Part shown: piece after piece, positions 38,838 to 51,760 of the stretch
Layout: each line of letters starts with the position of its first letter
Position numbering within the stretch: position 1 is the stretch's first letter
NCBI RefSeq assembly: GCF_021018805.1
Contig: NC_086247.1
Span: 142,968,102 to 143,032,101, forward strand
DNA: 64,000 bases
Source: Prinia subflava
Lineage: Eukaryota; Chordata; Aves; Passeriformes; Cisticolidae
Direction of reading: 5' to 3'
The notes under the pieces: generated by a model
Told to the model about the DNA's origin: nothing
Database searches by the model: none
Seen by the model: the letters and a program-made list of their open reading frames with translations, nothing else
Translations under genes and position numbers: made by a program

Positions 38838-38881
38838 AGTGACTTCTCAAGGCTTTCCAAGTGACTTCTCAAGGCTTTCCA
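38838..38881 (+). repeat. Perfect tandem duplication, 22-bp unit, two copies
   Basis: The 22 bases at 38838-38859 (beginning AGTGACTTCTCAAGGCTTTC) are repeated without change at 38860-38881. Confidence 0.95.
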
Positions 38882-39108
38882 AATGTAGCTGGCACCTCGT
38901 ACAAACCAAAGCTGAACTAATCCTTCTACTTTAAAGAAAGTCATCAGCAAGACCAACCAAAAGGTCAAACTCAGAACAAATCACTGGAGAATCCACATGT
39001 GTGAGAGCTCCCGGAATTTTGCTGCTCAGTTTGCTTGCTTGTCTTTTCTATTAGGTTTCTATTGTAGTTACTTCTTTAAATACTGGCCTTTTGCTTGTCT
39101 CAAACTAG

Positions 39109-39148
39109 ATAACTTGTTGTCTAACTACATAACTTCTTGTCTATCTAT
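39109..39148 (+). repeat. Imperfect tandem duplication, 20-bp unit, two copies
   Basis: ATAACTTGTTGTCTAACTAC and ATAACTTCTTGTCTATCTAT are adjacent and differ at three of 20 positions. Confidence 0.8.
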
Positions 39149-40016
39149 TTTTTCAAAAGTGAACAAAATTCCAAGTTCCCTACATCTCTCCTCACAGTTC
39201 TCACACCCTCTCTCACACAGACAAATGCATTTTTTCCAATCATCTAACTTAATATATTCTCCCACTGTCAAAGCCTGCCTCTCATGCTCACATAAAATAA
39301 CTTTCATCCATTCTGTAGTTTTGCATTTACTTCTAAGCCTACCTTGTATTTTACTGCATCAGATAAAAAACTTTCAGCGTTTAAAAAGCCAGTGTTTTAA
39401 AAAATAAGCTTGCAAGATCATCTGTGGTACTTAGTTAAAAATAACCAAAGGAATATCCTATGCAGTTAAGTTGTCTGTAGGACAAAACCCCTACAGATTC
39501 ACTGAATTTTACATTTGACTCAAAGGTCTATAAAAGTACATGAGACACAAACTGAAGCTTCTGTATTCAGTTGTATCTGACTTAAATATGCATATTTGAA
39601 ATTCGAATGTGTAGCATGTTATGATGTTGCCATGAATTTTCCTGGTTTGCTGAGCGTTCATATTAAAGGAGAAATGTGCAGTTTCTCACGCTGGTGAATT
39701 GTAAACACAGGACCATGTTTTGTAAATACTGGCAATGTTATGAATTCTTTCTCCAAGACAAGGGGAGGTTGAATGACAGCCTCGTGGACCAATGTGACAG
39801 GAGAGGTGGCGATACCCTTCTCCAATCCATGGTCACCTTGACACAGATATATAATGGAAAAATAAACTAAGGGCAGAGTCTTCTGCCCTGCTGCTGTTGT
39901 TGCACCCAGATCTGTGTCCCCAGTCTGTTTTCCTGGTTGGGCCCCCACGGTGATATTATGATTTTGCTTCAATAGCTGAAAATGTCTGAAAAACTGAATT
40001 TGCAATTTTAATTTTA

Positions 40017-40030
40017 ATAATAATAATAAT
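40017..40030 (+). repeat. Short TAA repeat
   Basis: A TAATAATAATAAT run adjoining the hairpin at 40031. It is part of one AT-only patch from about 40007 to 40085. Confidence 0.7.
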
Positions 40031-40062
40031 TTAATAATAATTTAATAAAAAATTATTATTAA
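40031..40062. repeat. AT-only hairpin, 13-bp arms, 6-base loop
   Basis: TTAATAATAATTT at 40031-40043 pairs perfectly with AAATTATTATTAA at 40050-40062. Further imperfect complementarity extends outward to TTTTAATTTTAA and TTAAATTAAAAC, so the whole patch of about 75 bases can fold on itself. Confidence 0.8.
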
Positions 40063-43000
40063 TAATAATTAAATTAAAACTTTAATTTTTCAATAATATC
40101 ATCCTGAACATCAACTGAAACTGCTTCACAATATTTAAAACTTCGTTGTGGAGTTTTTATGAGGCAGGTAAGATCTTTCAAACTAGAGGAGGAGATCTCA
40201 TAACCAAAGGTCTGCTCTGTCTCTAGCTATGCCCACAGCAGACTCTGCTGCTATCCTCATGGTTCATGAAGCTGCTGTTTCTGCTTGGGCAGAACCAGCA
40301 CACAAAGGCCTGCTTCACATGTTGCTGCTGAGGAACACTGATTTCTGTGTTTCTGATGGGTTAATATGGTACCCATTGCATGGATAAAGCATGTGGCAGG
40401 GCTGTTGTAACACAAAATTGTGAAATAGGTGAAATAGGATATTTCCTGTCCCAGCACACCCACCACCCCAGCAGAAGACAAGGCACAGAGGGCCAGGACT
40501 AGCCAGCCTCCTTTACCAGCAGCATAACACGTATTTCAAAGTGCCAAAAGCCCTGAGGCACAAACTGTTTGGGAGCAGAGGGAGGCAGGAGTGCCATGAA
40601 AAGGAAAACTCTCAGAGGGTCCTGTCCCTCCACTGCAGGAAGCCCTGGGAAGGTGCATGTCTAGGTTCTAGTGCCAGCCTCAGCACGAGGTGGGTATTCC
40701 CCAAAATACAGGCACAGCAGCCATCTGGTATGGCTGTTCTATTGGGACACCTCTAGAGCCAAACATGAACCATCTTTGGTGTGCTGTAAGGGGGGTGCAA
40801 TTGCTGTTTCTGTCCAGAGAGAGATCACAGTGTTCCATTATCCCAACAGTGTCCAGAAAAGGAGTGCTGAGAGAGGAATATGAAGAGGATACAGGTGTAT
40901 GGTCATGTTTCACCAGTGTGTTCATCCATTTGGCACTGATCTGTGCTGCAGGGGTTCTCTGTGAGTACACTGCAGGGTAAGATCACCCTCACCCCTTCAC
41001 AGAGCTCTCTGCCTGAGGTACCCACACCAGGTTGCCTTTGCACACCACGTTTCTCCTGACCTATTTCAGACATTTATTTTAGGATGAGATAAATTGAGCC
41101 CTCACTGGCCTATTTCTCTCCATCAGTTGTGACGGGTATTAAGATGATTGGCTCAGATGTCATTTGATTAGATGTCACAATCCATTGCGCTTAATAACCC
41201 TACTTTTATGAGGTTATGTCTTTTTCTATTCAGGCAAAACTATAGTTTCCACAATTTCCATAGCCAAAAATTTCACAGTTTAATGAAAGATTGTGTAATA
41301 AGGGACTTCCTTTCACTTGTTTATGAGTTTGCCTCAGGTAGAGGAGAGCAGGAAGAAAATGAGATAATATTAAATGATAATGACTTCAGCGTACCAATAA
41401 CTAGCTCATCAAGGGTTTTAGTCATCCTAGAAAAAAGTTTGAAGTTTCTTGTAATAAGACAGTGACATATAAACTGAAGAGCCATAGGAGAGATTAAATG
41501 GAAAGATAAATGCTAACTGAATGCTAATTATCAATGTTATTTTTATTCTATACATTACTAATTATTATCATGCAAGAATTTACTTTTAACCATTTCCACC
41601 TAGGCAGAACATCTGATTCAAGGATTAAATCCTTAAATGCAAACAAAAATTTTTAAAATTTTAACTGGTGAGTTCTTTTTTCTCATCCCTCCCTAATTAC
41701 AGAAGGAAAAAATATCTTAATACCTCTATAAACTCATAAACAAATATCCAAAACAAATAGTGGGTATAAAGAAAAGAGAGTGCCAGGGGGATAGGATAAA
41801 TATAACCAGTATACTTTTACATCATCTTTATCAGGTAATGATACCACATATTTGAATGGTTGTAAAAAATGAATTAAACATGGGAGGATTTGAAGCACTG
41901 TAAATGACTATGGGCAGACTGTACCATAGTCAGGGAGCCATTTAATAGTGAGCATGTGAAGAGCTGAAATTGAGATTTAAAATAATTAAGCTCCTCATGT
42001 TTATTTTTTTGTCTCTGGATGGAAGAAGGAGATGTTATTGCACTTTTTTTTTTTCCACATATCTTGTTCTGTGTGATTTATTTAGCTGAGTACACTAATT
42101 GTCATATTGACCTGCATAATTTCAGTTTCTTGAGACATGGGCCATTGCCATACGAGTTAATATTGACATAGACTCAGGCCCATGGCTCAGCTGATTTTAC
42201 CAATAGAAATTTCATGTAAAATTCAACAAATTTTACTCTATTTAATACTGCAAATATGAATCAGTTTTTATTATAACATTATAGTCTTTACCCATTTGGG
42301 TCATAGTAGACTAAATCTTTTGCTTGGTAAACAAAACGTAGAATGACAATGATAGCTGTCTGTTGTGACACACTGCCAGTCCTGTCATCTACATTAAACA
42401 CTACCCACAAAAAAACCCTCTTTTCTTTTACTGTTTGTAGTAGCTTTCACATCTCATGCTTTAATTCATGTCTTCTTCACCCAGCTTGCCAGCTGTCTCA
42501 TCTATCTCAAGTGCTCACCCACTTCACTGCAGCCCTGGAATCAGCTGGGATAAAAAACAACTGTTTGGGGACAATGGGAATTGCCTGTATGGTTTGTTCT
42601 TGGGTTTGTTCTTTAACATCTTCATATCTGACAGCGAGCTCCCAGGCTTGTTGCTTGTATATCTGCAAGGAAATGCCCGCAAGCAAAGCTTTCAAGGAGG
42701 TGGTGTAGGCTGGATATAGGATTGCTGATCCCAGGAAATGTCTTCCCTAAATATATCAAGCGGCACCTTAAATCTTACTACATTCCTGGAATTTTAATTA
42801 TGTTTTTCCAGGCCTTCCTGACTTTGCAATAACAAAGCTTCTCATTTTCAAGCTAATATTAAAATCAGCCAATTAACACCCATTTGTTCTTCTGCTACAT
42901 TCTCTGTTGCTTTAAATCCTCACGTCTCCTCCTGGGAGAATTCTAATTGTTTTTGCTTTTTGTTCTCTTTTGCTATGAAATTTATGCCTTCTGATCCAGA

Positions 43001-43650
43001 GGAAGAAATGTCCTTGATAAATACACTGAATTTATTTCCACGAACACAAAATATAACTGGAAATCACTGAATGCCTTGGACAGCTGCTTCTGCAGTGGCG
43101 ATGCACTGATAAACAGAGATGGGTCCATTGCTGACTAAAGTGCAGACTCAGGTTGCATTTACACAGATTTAACTGTGCAGTGTCTCAGTTCCTTGATTCA
43201 GGTGCTCACCAGACACAGATGCTCAGTGGCATCTAGGATGCCTGAGGGAGGTGGGGATGGGAGGTACCACTGCAGATTTCTGTGGCATGAAATGCAACTC
43301 ACATGGCACCAGGGAGCTACAAGGTTCTGGTCAGCACAAACAGAGTGGAGAGAGTTATTCAGTAAGCAGATAAAAGCACATATTTTAGGATAAGCTAATT
43401 GCTTTCTAATCTGTATTGCTTGATCTCCATATATGAGCTTACAGACAGATGCCTAATCTTAAGCAAAGAGCTTCTTCTAATACTTCTAATTCAATGTGAC
43501 TCTGTGTGATTTGGACCAACCTCTACCAAAAGTTAAGCAGGCGAGAAATTTATAAGCTTAGCCTTATTTTCTTAATTACATATCTACACTGAATTTTACT
43601 AATTGCAAATGACTTTTCTGCCTATAAGCTTAATTACACTGCCTTTTCAG
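40063..43650. other. AT-rich DNA without a supported gene
   Basis: Open frames up to 121 codons (42343-42708), none recognisable. GAGGCAG/GTAAGAT near 40167 is a good donor match without an exon model. The stretch 42070-42200 has a TTATTTAGCTGAG, CTAATTGTCA pattern reminiscent of conserved noncoding DNA, which I could not test. Confidence 0.55.
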
Positions 43651-43910
43651 GAGTGGGTACTTTCCCCTTTGAAGGGCTTAGAAAGGTCACAGTGACACAA
43701 GCAAGCATCCTAAGGGATGAAAGCAAGTTAGCAAGCTCCATCTTTTCTGTAATACATTGCCTCCAACCAAAAATGCCTAAGTGCCTAAATTTCCAAGAAA
43801 CTGTCATAGCATAGGTATACATGGAATGGGAGAAGATCCAGCTGCCCTGGAGCCAAATAGGTTTAAATTGTGCTTGGAGCCATGTGGAAAGCAGAGTAGG
43901 ATTTCAACAG
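43651..43910 (+). other. Exon-like interval, 260 bp, noncoding, unverified
   Basis: ACACTGCCTTTTCAG before 43651 is a reasonable acceptor, and TCAACAG/GTAAGTGG after 43910 is an almost ideal donor. No frame is open across the whole interval, so if it is real it would be an untranslated or long-noncoding exon. The sequence shows no partner exons that can be linked, and no polyadenylation site. The main support is the donor. Confidence 0.15.
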
Positions 43911-46900
43911 GTAAGTGGAACACCTCTGGGAAATACAGGGAGAGAGTTTTGATTACAAGAGCTGAGATGAGAAAGGTATTGGCATATTATGGGTAAATTT
44001 GTATGTAATTTAAGAGACAACATTTTTTCAATTTTCCCTTTTTCCTGTCTTTTTTTCAGCTGTAATTTTAAGTCAAAATTAACCCCCATCATCTAAGTTA
44101 CATAAGGTAGAATTCAAACAAGGAAATAACACTTAATTTCTCACATTGTTTCAAGGGCATGGTTAAGTTTACAGAAGTTTTAGTTAGATAACACTGAGAA
44201 TAACAATTTATTTTCTTTGCATCTTTAGTGAATTTAAAGGCTAAAAACTTAGTAGTTTCTAGCTGATTGCAACCAACACCCCTCTTCTTGAGGACCTGTA
44301 CTCTCCATACCCCCTCACACACTGTGAAATGCTCTCCAGTCAGCTGGAGCATCTCTGTGCATGTACAACCTTCTTAAACTCATCCGTGAAATGTTCAGAA
44401 CATAGTAAGTTTTTGGTTAATACTTTCTAGTAGTGCTTAGACATTTATCTCACTTTCCAATCAGCAAACTACTCCAGATCTGATTATCAGCCTCCACGTC
44501 CTTCTCTCAACAGCTATTTATTCTACTTTCTCTAATGTGTATAGTCATGGAAGTCTGTAATAAAACCTAAGATGCTGCATATTTATTTCTATTTTTCATG
44601 GTTTATTATCTTGACATTTCAAATTGCTCTGCTTAAACTTTAATAAGGATTGTATGATGGAGAAATCAAACTTTTACATAAGAAATTGCTTCAATTAAAT
44701 GTCAAAAGAGACATAAAAATTAGTTTTAAAGCCATCTATGCTTCTTTCTAAATACCCTGTGCAGAGGGTGACACAGGAGGGAAAGTTCTGCTCAACATCT
44801 CCTCCTTACATCTGAAAATTATTTTCTAATGTGATTCCTCACTGCAGTATTTCAACATTTACTGTATGTTGAATTTTATTTGTAAGACCTACAAATTACT
44901 GTTGCCTTTTTTTCCAGTGTCAAAGGCTATTTAAAAATGTAATAGAGTGTGTAAAATGAAGTCTTATAGGGTGTCTCCTGTATATATAACTGCTTTATCT
45001 GTTCCTTGTTTTCCTTCCTCTTTTGTAACACCATTCTTTTTCCCTCACATTCCCTGTGATGTATCCACATATAAACTGTCTGCCCCACTGTATAGCTATA
45101 CTAAATATTTATTACCTGTGTAATCTTTCTCACTTGTGTCTTTGTTTTGATCCGCATATTTGAACTATTCATATAATTATTCCTGTTTCTGTTATATGTT
45201 TCCTTTTACCATATTTCTGTTTCCTATCAAACTGCTTTGAACTTTATTTTCATACTTTTTTTCCCTAAGTTTATATCCTCTGGCTAATGGCACCTTCCCT
45301 CACAACACAGCACTCCTCTGGCTGATTTCTTTCCCCTGAAGCTCATTCCCAGCATTTTTCTCCTTTTCGAACTCCTTTGTTCCTATTCACTGCTAATCCA
45401 CAGATTTCCCACTTAAACTCACCACCACATATTCTTCAATCCCTTGCTGTTTTACCACATCCCCTTCAGCAGGCTGATAGTGCAATTTTAAGAGAAACCG
45501 AGAAACTTTAATACTGTTCTGATCCTTCCTGGATTTAGGCTTGTGGATAGAGCCAGAAGCAAGATGGGAAGGGGAGAGATGGTGGGGAGAGGTGGGAGGG
45601 AAACAGCTGAGAAGAGACAGAAATGCAAACTTGATAGCACTTCACAGGCTGTTTATTTCCCAAAGACTGTCCTCTCAGCTGGGTGGCAGAGCAATGTGAG
45701 CCACCAGATGTGCGATTTTAGCGCTGGTGTCAGCAAGAGCTGCTCAAGCAGCTTTTGGCCAGCAAATGAAGTGGGACATCATTGCCTTTCTCTGCAGCCA
45801 GGATGCACCCCAGTAACTTAGCTATGCAAGGAACTGAGAAACAGAGCAGGAGAAGCAAACAAAGGGTAGGACAATCGTTTCTGAGGAGAAGAGTACTGAG
45901 GAAAAATACACCAAAGCAAATGTGGTGGCAGAAATATGGTGGTTGTTGGGCTTGCTTCAGGGAAACCATACATTTATTGAGGAGTATGAACTCTGCTGGC
46001 AGACACTCCTTACCTTAGTCCAGTCCTGAACGCCCCTACTTCTGCAGTGCCCGAACTCCACTCACAAACACAACGACAAAAAGCCAGGCAGCTCAGGACC
46101 AGCATCCCAATTTTCTGCCTTTCTTAACCTGAATTTACCGTGAGTATCACCTCAGGTATTCCTTGCTCACGTTCTAAAACACAAATGGCATTGAATTGTA
46201 GATTTGCAGTTCTGAGTTTCTAGATCTTGAGCATGCACATATGGTATAGACATTTTCAATAATCCATAGCATGAAAAATAGGATTTTTATTGTATAAAGT
46301 GCTGTTCAGTACTGGTAGGAAGTTGTTCTCCCAATAAAGTACATAGCAAGAAAGGAAGAATATATTTTTTCTTTTATGCTGGTGAGTAGCACAGAGGAGA
46401 GTGTGGCTCAGAAAGAGGCTTAACCCCTGTGCAAGAAACTAAGATTTAGGGATTACTTTTATTTAGCAGAATTATTTAGAGTGATTACTCACCTGTTATT
46501 CCTTTCAAAAAATTTGCCTGCTGTGTTATATGTGACACAATTAGCAAAACATTACAGCCTGTTTCAATGAATCCAGGTATGTGCAATTTTCTCTATAGTT
46601 TGATTAAAAAAATGATTGGAGGACAAATGGAACAGCTTTTACTGAGACAGATAACAATAAGACGTATTGGGCTCTTATTATCTGCTATTAGCTTTGGCTT
46701 TCAGGTAGGAGAAAAGTACATTTTAGGAACCATTCAGTGTCCTATTATAATAATTTCTGAAACACCTGCATTGGTAAGAAAGTTGCCTTTTTGTTTTATC
46801 TTACTTAATATTTTCACAAAAAAAATATGGAACCTGTGGAAAGCTGTGCCAAAAGATTTATTTAAAAGTTCAGCTTCAGAGAAATCTCTGCATATTCTAC

Positions 46901-48860
46901 CAAGGAGCATATATTAGCAATACATGGAGCTGGACTTAATGCTCCAATTTATGCCTTGAAAGCTGGGTTCTCCTTTTGACATAAGAGTGAGACACTTGTA
47001 AAATCTTTGGTAAGTCTTACACAGCTTTAAATTCCTTGGCAGCCAGGCACCTGCTTACTTTGTAGGTCTTGGCCTTTGTTTCTTTCTGCACGGTTTTTCA
47101 GTGTCCATTTTGAATGATTTGTGAGTTTATCACTGTGCTGAGGGCACTGATGCCCCAGCCAGCATTGTTCACTGCAGATTGGATGCCCAATTTCCCCTGT
47201 GGAAGTTTACCTGATGTTTTATGGCAACTAGCAAACTATTACCATTTCCAGGGATTCATATATATTTCTAAAATATAGAACGTGAGCCTGTTGGAAGGAG
47301 CTTGTTAGGAACAAGGCTCTTAAAGAAGCAAACCTCTGTTGAGCAGCCATGTCATGCTTCTGCTGAGCTTGGACCTTGAGGAGAAAACCTCTGTCTCCCT
47401 GGTCTTTCACAAGAGCTTGTGTCCCTCAGCTCCCAGCTCTGGGTTGACCTAACCCTACACAATGTAAAATGAACCAGCCCATGGCACCACACACCAGAAA
47501 AGAATTTGTCCCTGCTCTAGATCCAATCATAACATAAATCGTAGGAAACGTGCAGTGTAAGCTGTGATATGATCTCTCGCTGGAGTGCTAAAAGCCTTTT
47601 GCTTCCCCACATTTTTCTTGGAGGTGAGTATGTCCAAAGTACAATTCTAGACAATTTGCTCTCCATTTCACTCCTGTTTCATGAGACCACTTGTCTCTTC
47701 CTGCTTTCAAAACCCAGCTTTCTATTTTCCCTTCCATTTACTGACTGTACAGCACTTTCTGCTTGACTGAAAGCTTTTGTAGCTGACTGAGTAAAGCTCT
47801 GTACTGGTGATAGGCCTGCAGGGTTAAGGACATTTTCCTCCGGAAAGAACTTAATAGTATCTCCTTCCACAAGAGAACTTGGAATAGTCTCTAGGAAATT
47901 AAAACAATTTATTTTGTGGCACTGAAAAATCTGTTGTCTGACAACAGTCAAGAACCAAAAAGAGAACCACTTCCCTCTGTCTGAAATCTCAACCCTTCTC
48001 CTGGAAAACAAATCAGTCCTGTATTCCCCTAAGCCATGAAAGAGACTACCCTCAGTCTCTATCAGCTTCTTCTGAGCTCCTTCTTAGAACAATTTTTAGC
48101 CTTTGTTCGGTTTTTCACTACAGTTTTCAGTATTATAAATAGTATGCAGATTCCCCACAGAAATCCAGAGGGTTTTAGCAAAGTTCTACAAGAATGAGAC
48201 AGATGTAGGTGTGTCAACTACCACAGAGTGTGTCAGCTTTCACCTGCTGAGTCCAGCAGCTATTGATAGTAGCAAAGAACTTGCTCAGGAAGAAGAGTCT
48301 GCAGCAGACTGTGTATCTTACAGACAGGATTAGGAATGCAAGATTACTGATGCACAAGGTTACAAGGAAAGCAGGGGTTTTTTTTGTTTCACAGCAGCTA
48401 ATTTCACCACTCTGCACCTATGGCTCTGTCCACAACCACCTGCATTTGAGATTTCACTTTTATTTGCATTACCCTTGCTATTTTCCTACAGTTAAAGAGC
48501 CCTAAGAAAATCACAGGAAAAAAAATGCTGGAGAAAACCACATTCCTGTACAGGTCAAACTCATTGCCTGACTCCTGGGTCAGACATTATATCTTCCATG
48601 TGCCTGGTTCACTACCACTTCTCCCACCATTTCCATGCCTACTGATCATTTTTAAAGCTGCCTGCTTTTTGTTGAAATAGCCAGCAGTGTTAGAGCCACT
48701 GGTCTTTGATTTCCTCTTGCAGGGAAGGCTCAGGTCTCAGTTGCCACCTTTGATGTTTCCTGTACTACTAATGACTACTGTAGAGCTCCTCTCTGTGGGA
48801 GATATGACACAGAGAGCCATTTCACTACTGCTGTGAGACGCATTCAGTGGAGTTCCTTGA

Positions 48861-48861
<1 letters not shown>
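43911..48861. other. AT-rich DNA without a supported gene
   Basis: Open frames up to 116 codons (46567-46917). The plus strand of 44990-45480 is markedly pyrimidine-rich and that of 45543-45620 purine-rich, which produces spurious frames. Donor-like matches occur near 46577 (CCAG/GTATGT), 47623 (GGAG/GTGAGTATG) and, on the minus strand, 46492 (AACAG/GTGAGTAA), none with a supportable exon. Confidence 0.55.

Positions 48862-48910
<49 letters not shown>
48862..48910 (+). repeat. TA microsatellite, about 24 units
   Basis: An uninterrupted run of alternating T and A, 49 bases long, between TTGAG and CTCACTG. It translates to alternating isoleucine and tyrosine in a spurious minus frame. Confidence 0.98.
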
Positions 48911-48913
<3 letters not shown>

Positions 48914-49790
48914 ACTGAAAGAGTAAGCCCAGATAGAGCAAGGCACTTAATTCTACACAGATTTCAGAAAACATTTTCTATTAACCTGCTTTAAAAAAAA
49001 TGCATCTGAAAAAGCTGCTGGTTTAAGGAGGGAAAGTAGCAGGAGCTATTTTATGTAGCAGCTTACTACCAAGAGAGCCAGTGAGTACTGCAGAACTACT
49101 CTCTCAGACTCATGTATAAATTAAAACAAGTGAAGACACTTGTTATATCATCCAATACAGATTCTTATTCTCAATAGCCAGATATGAAAGCTTTGTTGAA
49201 ACATTTCCTTTTTATATAGGTAATATTAATAGTTATCAAATTTTCGTAAATGAGAAAAACTTACAAGAATTTTTTTCTCAACTTACTATGAGAAAACAAC
49301 CAGTATCTCCGGGCTGGAGCACATATATTTTTAAATTCATTACAAAGCCAAAAGTTTTGCTTCCTGGCAAAACCTGCACTATCACTGAAATCCTCTTTTA
49401 ATATCAGAATAGCACGAGAGGTGCTGAGTAGTCACAAAGCAGCAAGAACTAGACATTCCTTTCATGAGCTTTTGGAGCTGGATTTAGGTGCCCAACTGTA
49501 GACACATGTGACAGCTTTAACCATCACTTCAAACTGGTTATTTTAGACCTATCATCTCTCTTGGATACTGTAGACCATGTGGTTCTGCTGACACATTGTG
49601 CGAATGTTCTTGAAATAGATAGATACACTCTTAAATCATTATTTTCCTTTCATTCCATATGGTCTAGGTGCCCTTGACATAATTTAAAAATACAGTGCAG
49701 CAGCACAATTTAAGATAAACCACTACCAATAAGCCAAGCAATTTAAAATCTCATATCCCCTTCACCTTCGAACAAATCCCCCCAACTTAC

Positions 49791-49807
49791 CATTCCTCTC
49801 AACCTTC
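49791..49807 (-). other. Minus-strand microexon-like interval, 17 bp, unverified
   Basis: On the minus strand a long pyrimidine tract (complement of the A-rich 49811-49838) ends in CTTTCAG at 49808. Seventeen bases (GAAGGTTGAGAGGAATG) follow, and then GTAAGTTG from 49790. Both splice sites are strong by consensus. The length is not a multiple of three. The A-rich patch may simply be a simple repeat that mimics an acceptor, and no neighbouring exon is known. Confidence 0.15.
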
Positions 49808-51409
49808 CTGAAAGGAAAAAAAAATAAAAAATAAAAAGAATGAACTCAGCAATATGCCTTAAAAAACCAATTGAAATTATACTGTCATTCAGTAGTAGAA
49901 CAGCAACTGAGATACCAGATCTATAACATCCCTGTATCACAGCAAACAAGTTGCAGAGACCACAGTCTTTCAAATGCAGATGATGAATTAAAGATATAAT
50001 TTTGGATAAATACACAGTTATGCCATTCTGGTGTGTTGTCTGTTCCTTCTGCCTCAGAGTTCCCTTCTCCAATTTCCTCTGCAGTGGGCCCTATATTCCA
50101 GTCCCTAAATCCCAGAATTATTCCCACACAAAGTTGCCTAGGAGGCTGCTTTGTCATTTTTTTAAATCTTCAGCTTTACATGAGTTGTATCCTTATGAGA
50201 AGCCACTTTAGTGGTTAGGAGTCTGTGCACAGGACGGGCTCAAATCAAGCCCTTCATGGGGAGTTACGCACTGCAGCGCCTGCATCCTCCCGACAGCAGC
50301 TCTCCATCACGGTTTCAAATGGCCAAACTGCAGCAGTCAATCTGTTAGCATTTTACACTTACTTTTCCTAGGTGCAAACACCAAAGAATTGGGCCTTCCA
50401 TCACTTCCAGTTTTTATAAGGCTTCAGCAAACCGGGCAACATTTTGCCCCTTGTTTCACCCCTGAAACTACATCCCTGCCACAGGTTCACAGCAGCGGAA
50501 CTGAGCACAGCACCTGGCAGAAAGCCTAGAATTGGACCCAGCAGGTTTGTGGTGTATGGAGATGATATTAACACACATCATGAGCCAAATTTGCACTCCA
50601 GCCTGCTTAATAAAAACCCTACCACCTCCATCATTGTGTTTAACCTCTTATATTAACAAGAAAGCAGGCCAAACTGATCACCAAGAACAAGTTAGCCTAG
50701 AAAATTTACTGTTTATCAACCACAAGTGTTTGCATTTTTTAACCTTTTTTCACTGTTAATAGCTTTTTCAGTAACAGGAACTGAACAGTGACAGATGAAT
50801 TAACAACATTTCTCTAAATATCTAGAGTATTTATTAAATTTACCATGTGATTGCAGATGCACTTGAAAAATATGATCACAGTAAAATTTTCACTCTAAGT
50901 TAATACAAGGAGTAAAGTTAAAAATACACATCTTAGTAAACAACTGGTTTTCAGTGTCATGATTAACATATATTTTTTCCACATAGCAGAATTTATGAAC
51001 TGATCTTTCTTTCCTCACCTGAGAGACTGAAATAAAATAAGGAAAAATTTTAAAGAGCATTCTATGAAGATCAAAAGAAAAGACTTCACTTTCCTTGGGA
51101 CTTCGTAGCTGTTTCTGTCATTAAGCCCAAGCATTTTCATGAGGAACATCAAGACCTTTTGAGACTCAGAATGATTTCAGGCAATGTAAAAGATGGAAAA
51201 TGTCATTCATTAAATGAGTGGTCAACATGCAGTGGCAGAATGATCACAATTCATTTTCTTGTCTGTATTCAGCTAGTTGTAATTACCATATAATAATAAA
51301 TGAAGTGAAACCAACACACCATACATTGAATTGATCCCTTAGTTTATCTATAGCACCCTGCCAAGCCCCTACTGCTATTCCTTCAGCCAGGTTACAGTAT
51401 ATGGCTTAA

Positions 51410-51760
51410 CAGCTGAACACTAGTGCTGGGCTGAATTAACATCAATTAGCATTTAAATTGCATGTTTAAATGAGTGCATTAATGGATGCATGCAATTTAT
51501 AATTCTCTCCCCTCCACCTCCAGTCTTATCTAGTGCTAGAGATTTGTCAGACAGCTGGTATCAATCTGCTTAATCTCAGACTTGGAATGACTGCTTGCCT
51601 GCATACATTCAGCTGGCACCCACTGATTAGAGGGAAATTCTCTTAGGTTGGCTTTAAATTTACAGTGTGGTGTGACTTACATCTTATCATCTGCATCTGA
51701 TTTTACAGCCAGCTTTCAGAGGCCAAATATTACCTGATTTACAATCATTTCCCAGTGATT
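51410..51760. promoter_or_regulatory. Possible conserved noncoding element with homeodomain-type sites
   Basis: The block is dense in AT-rich transcription-factor words: ATTAACATCAATTAGC, CATTTAAATTGCATG, GCATTAATGG, ATGCATGCAATTTATAATTC, CTGCTTAATCTC and CTGATTAGAGG, with CAGCTG E-boxes near 51411 and 51610. Clusters of TAAT cores with E-boxes are typical of developmental enhancers in vertebrate gene deserts. Conservation cannot be judged from a single sequence, so the limits and the call are inference. Confidence 0.25.

Larger units (their letters stand above)
38882..40030. other. Unique DNA without a supported gene
   Basis: A 136-codon plus frame at 38997-39407 reflects a pyrimidine-rich plus strand (39000-39360) and has no recognisable domain. 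A 20-bp imperfect tandem duplication lies at 39109-39148. Confidence 0.55.

Noticed and set aside
38997..39407. 136-codon frame rich in Ser, Leu, Phe and Cys
   Set aside because: Explained by the pyrimidine-rich plus strand; no domain or conserved motif seen.
46567..46917. 116-codon frame
   Set aside because: AT-rich codon makeup like random sequence, no recognisable family; the donor match near 46577 falls inside it without an exon model.
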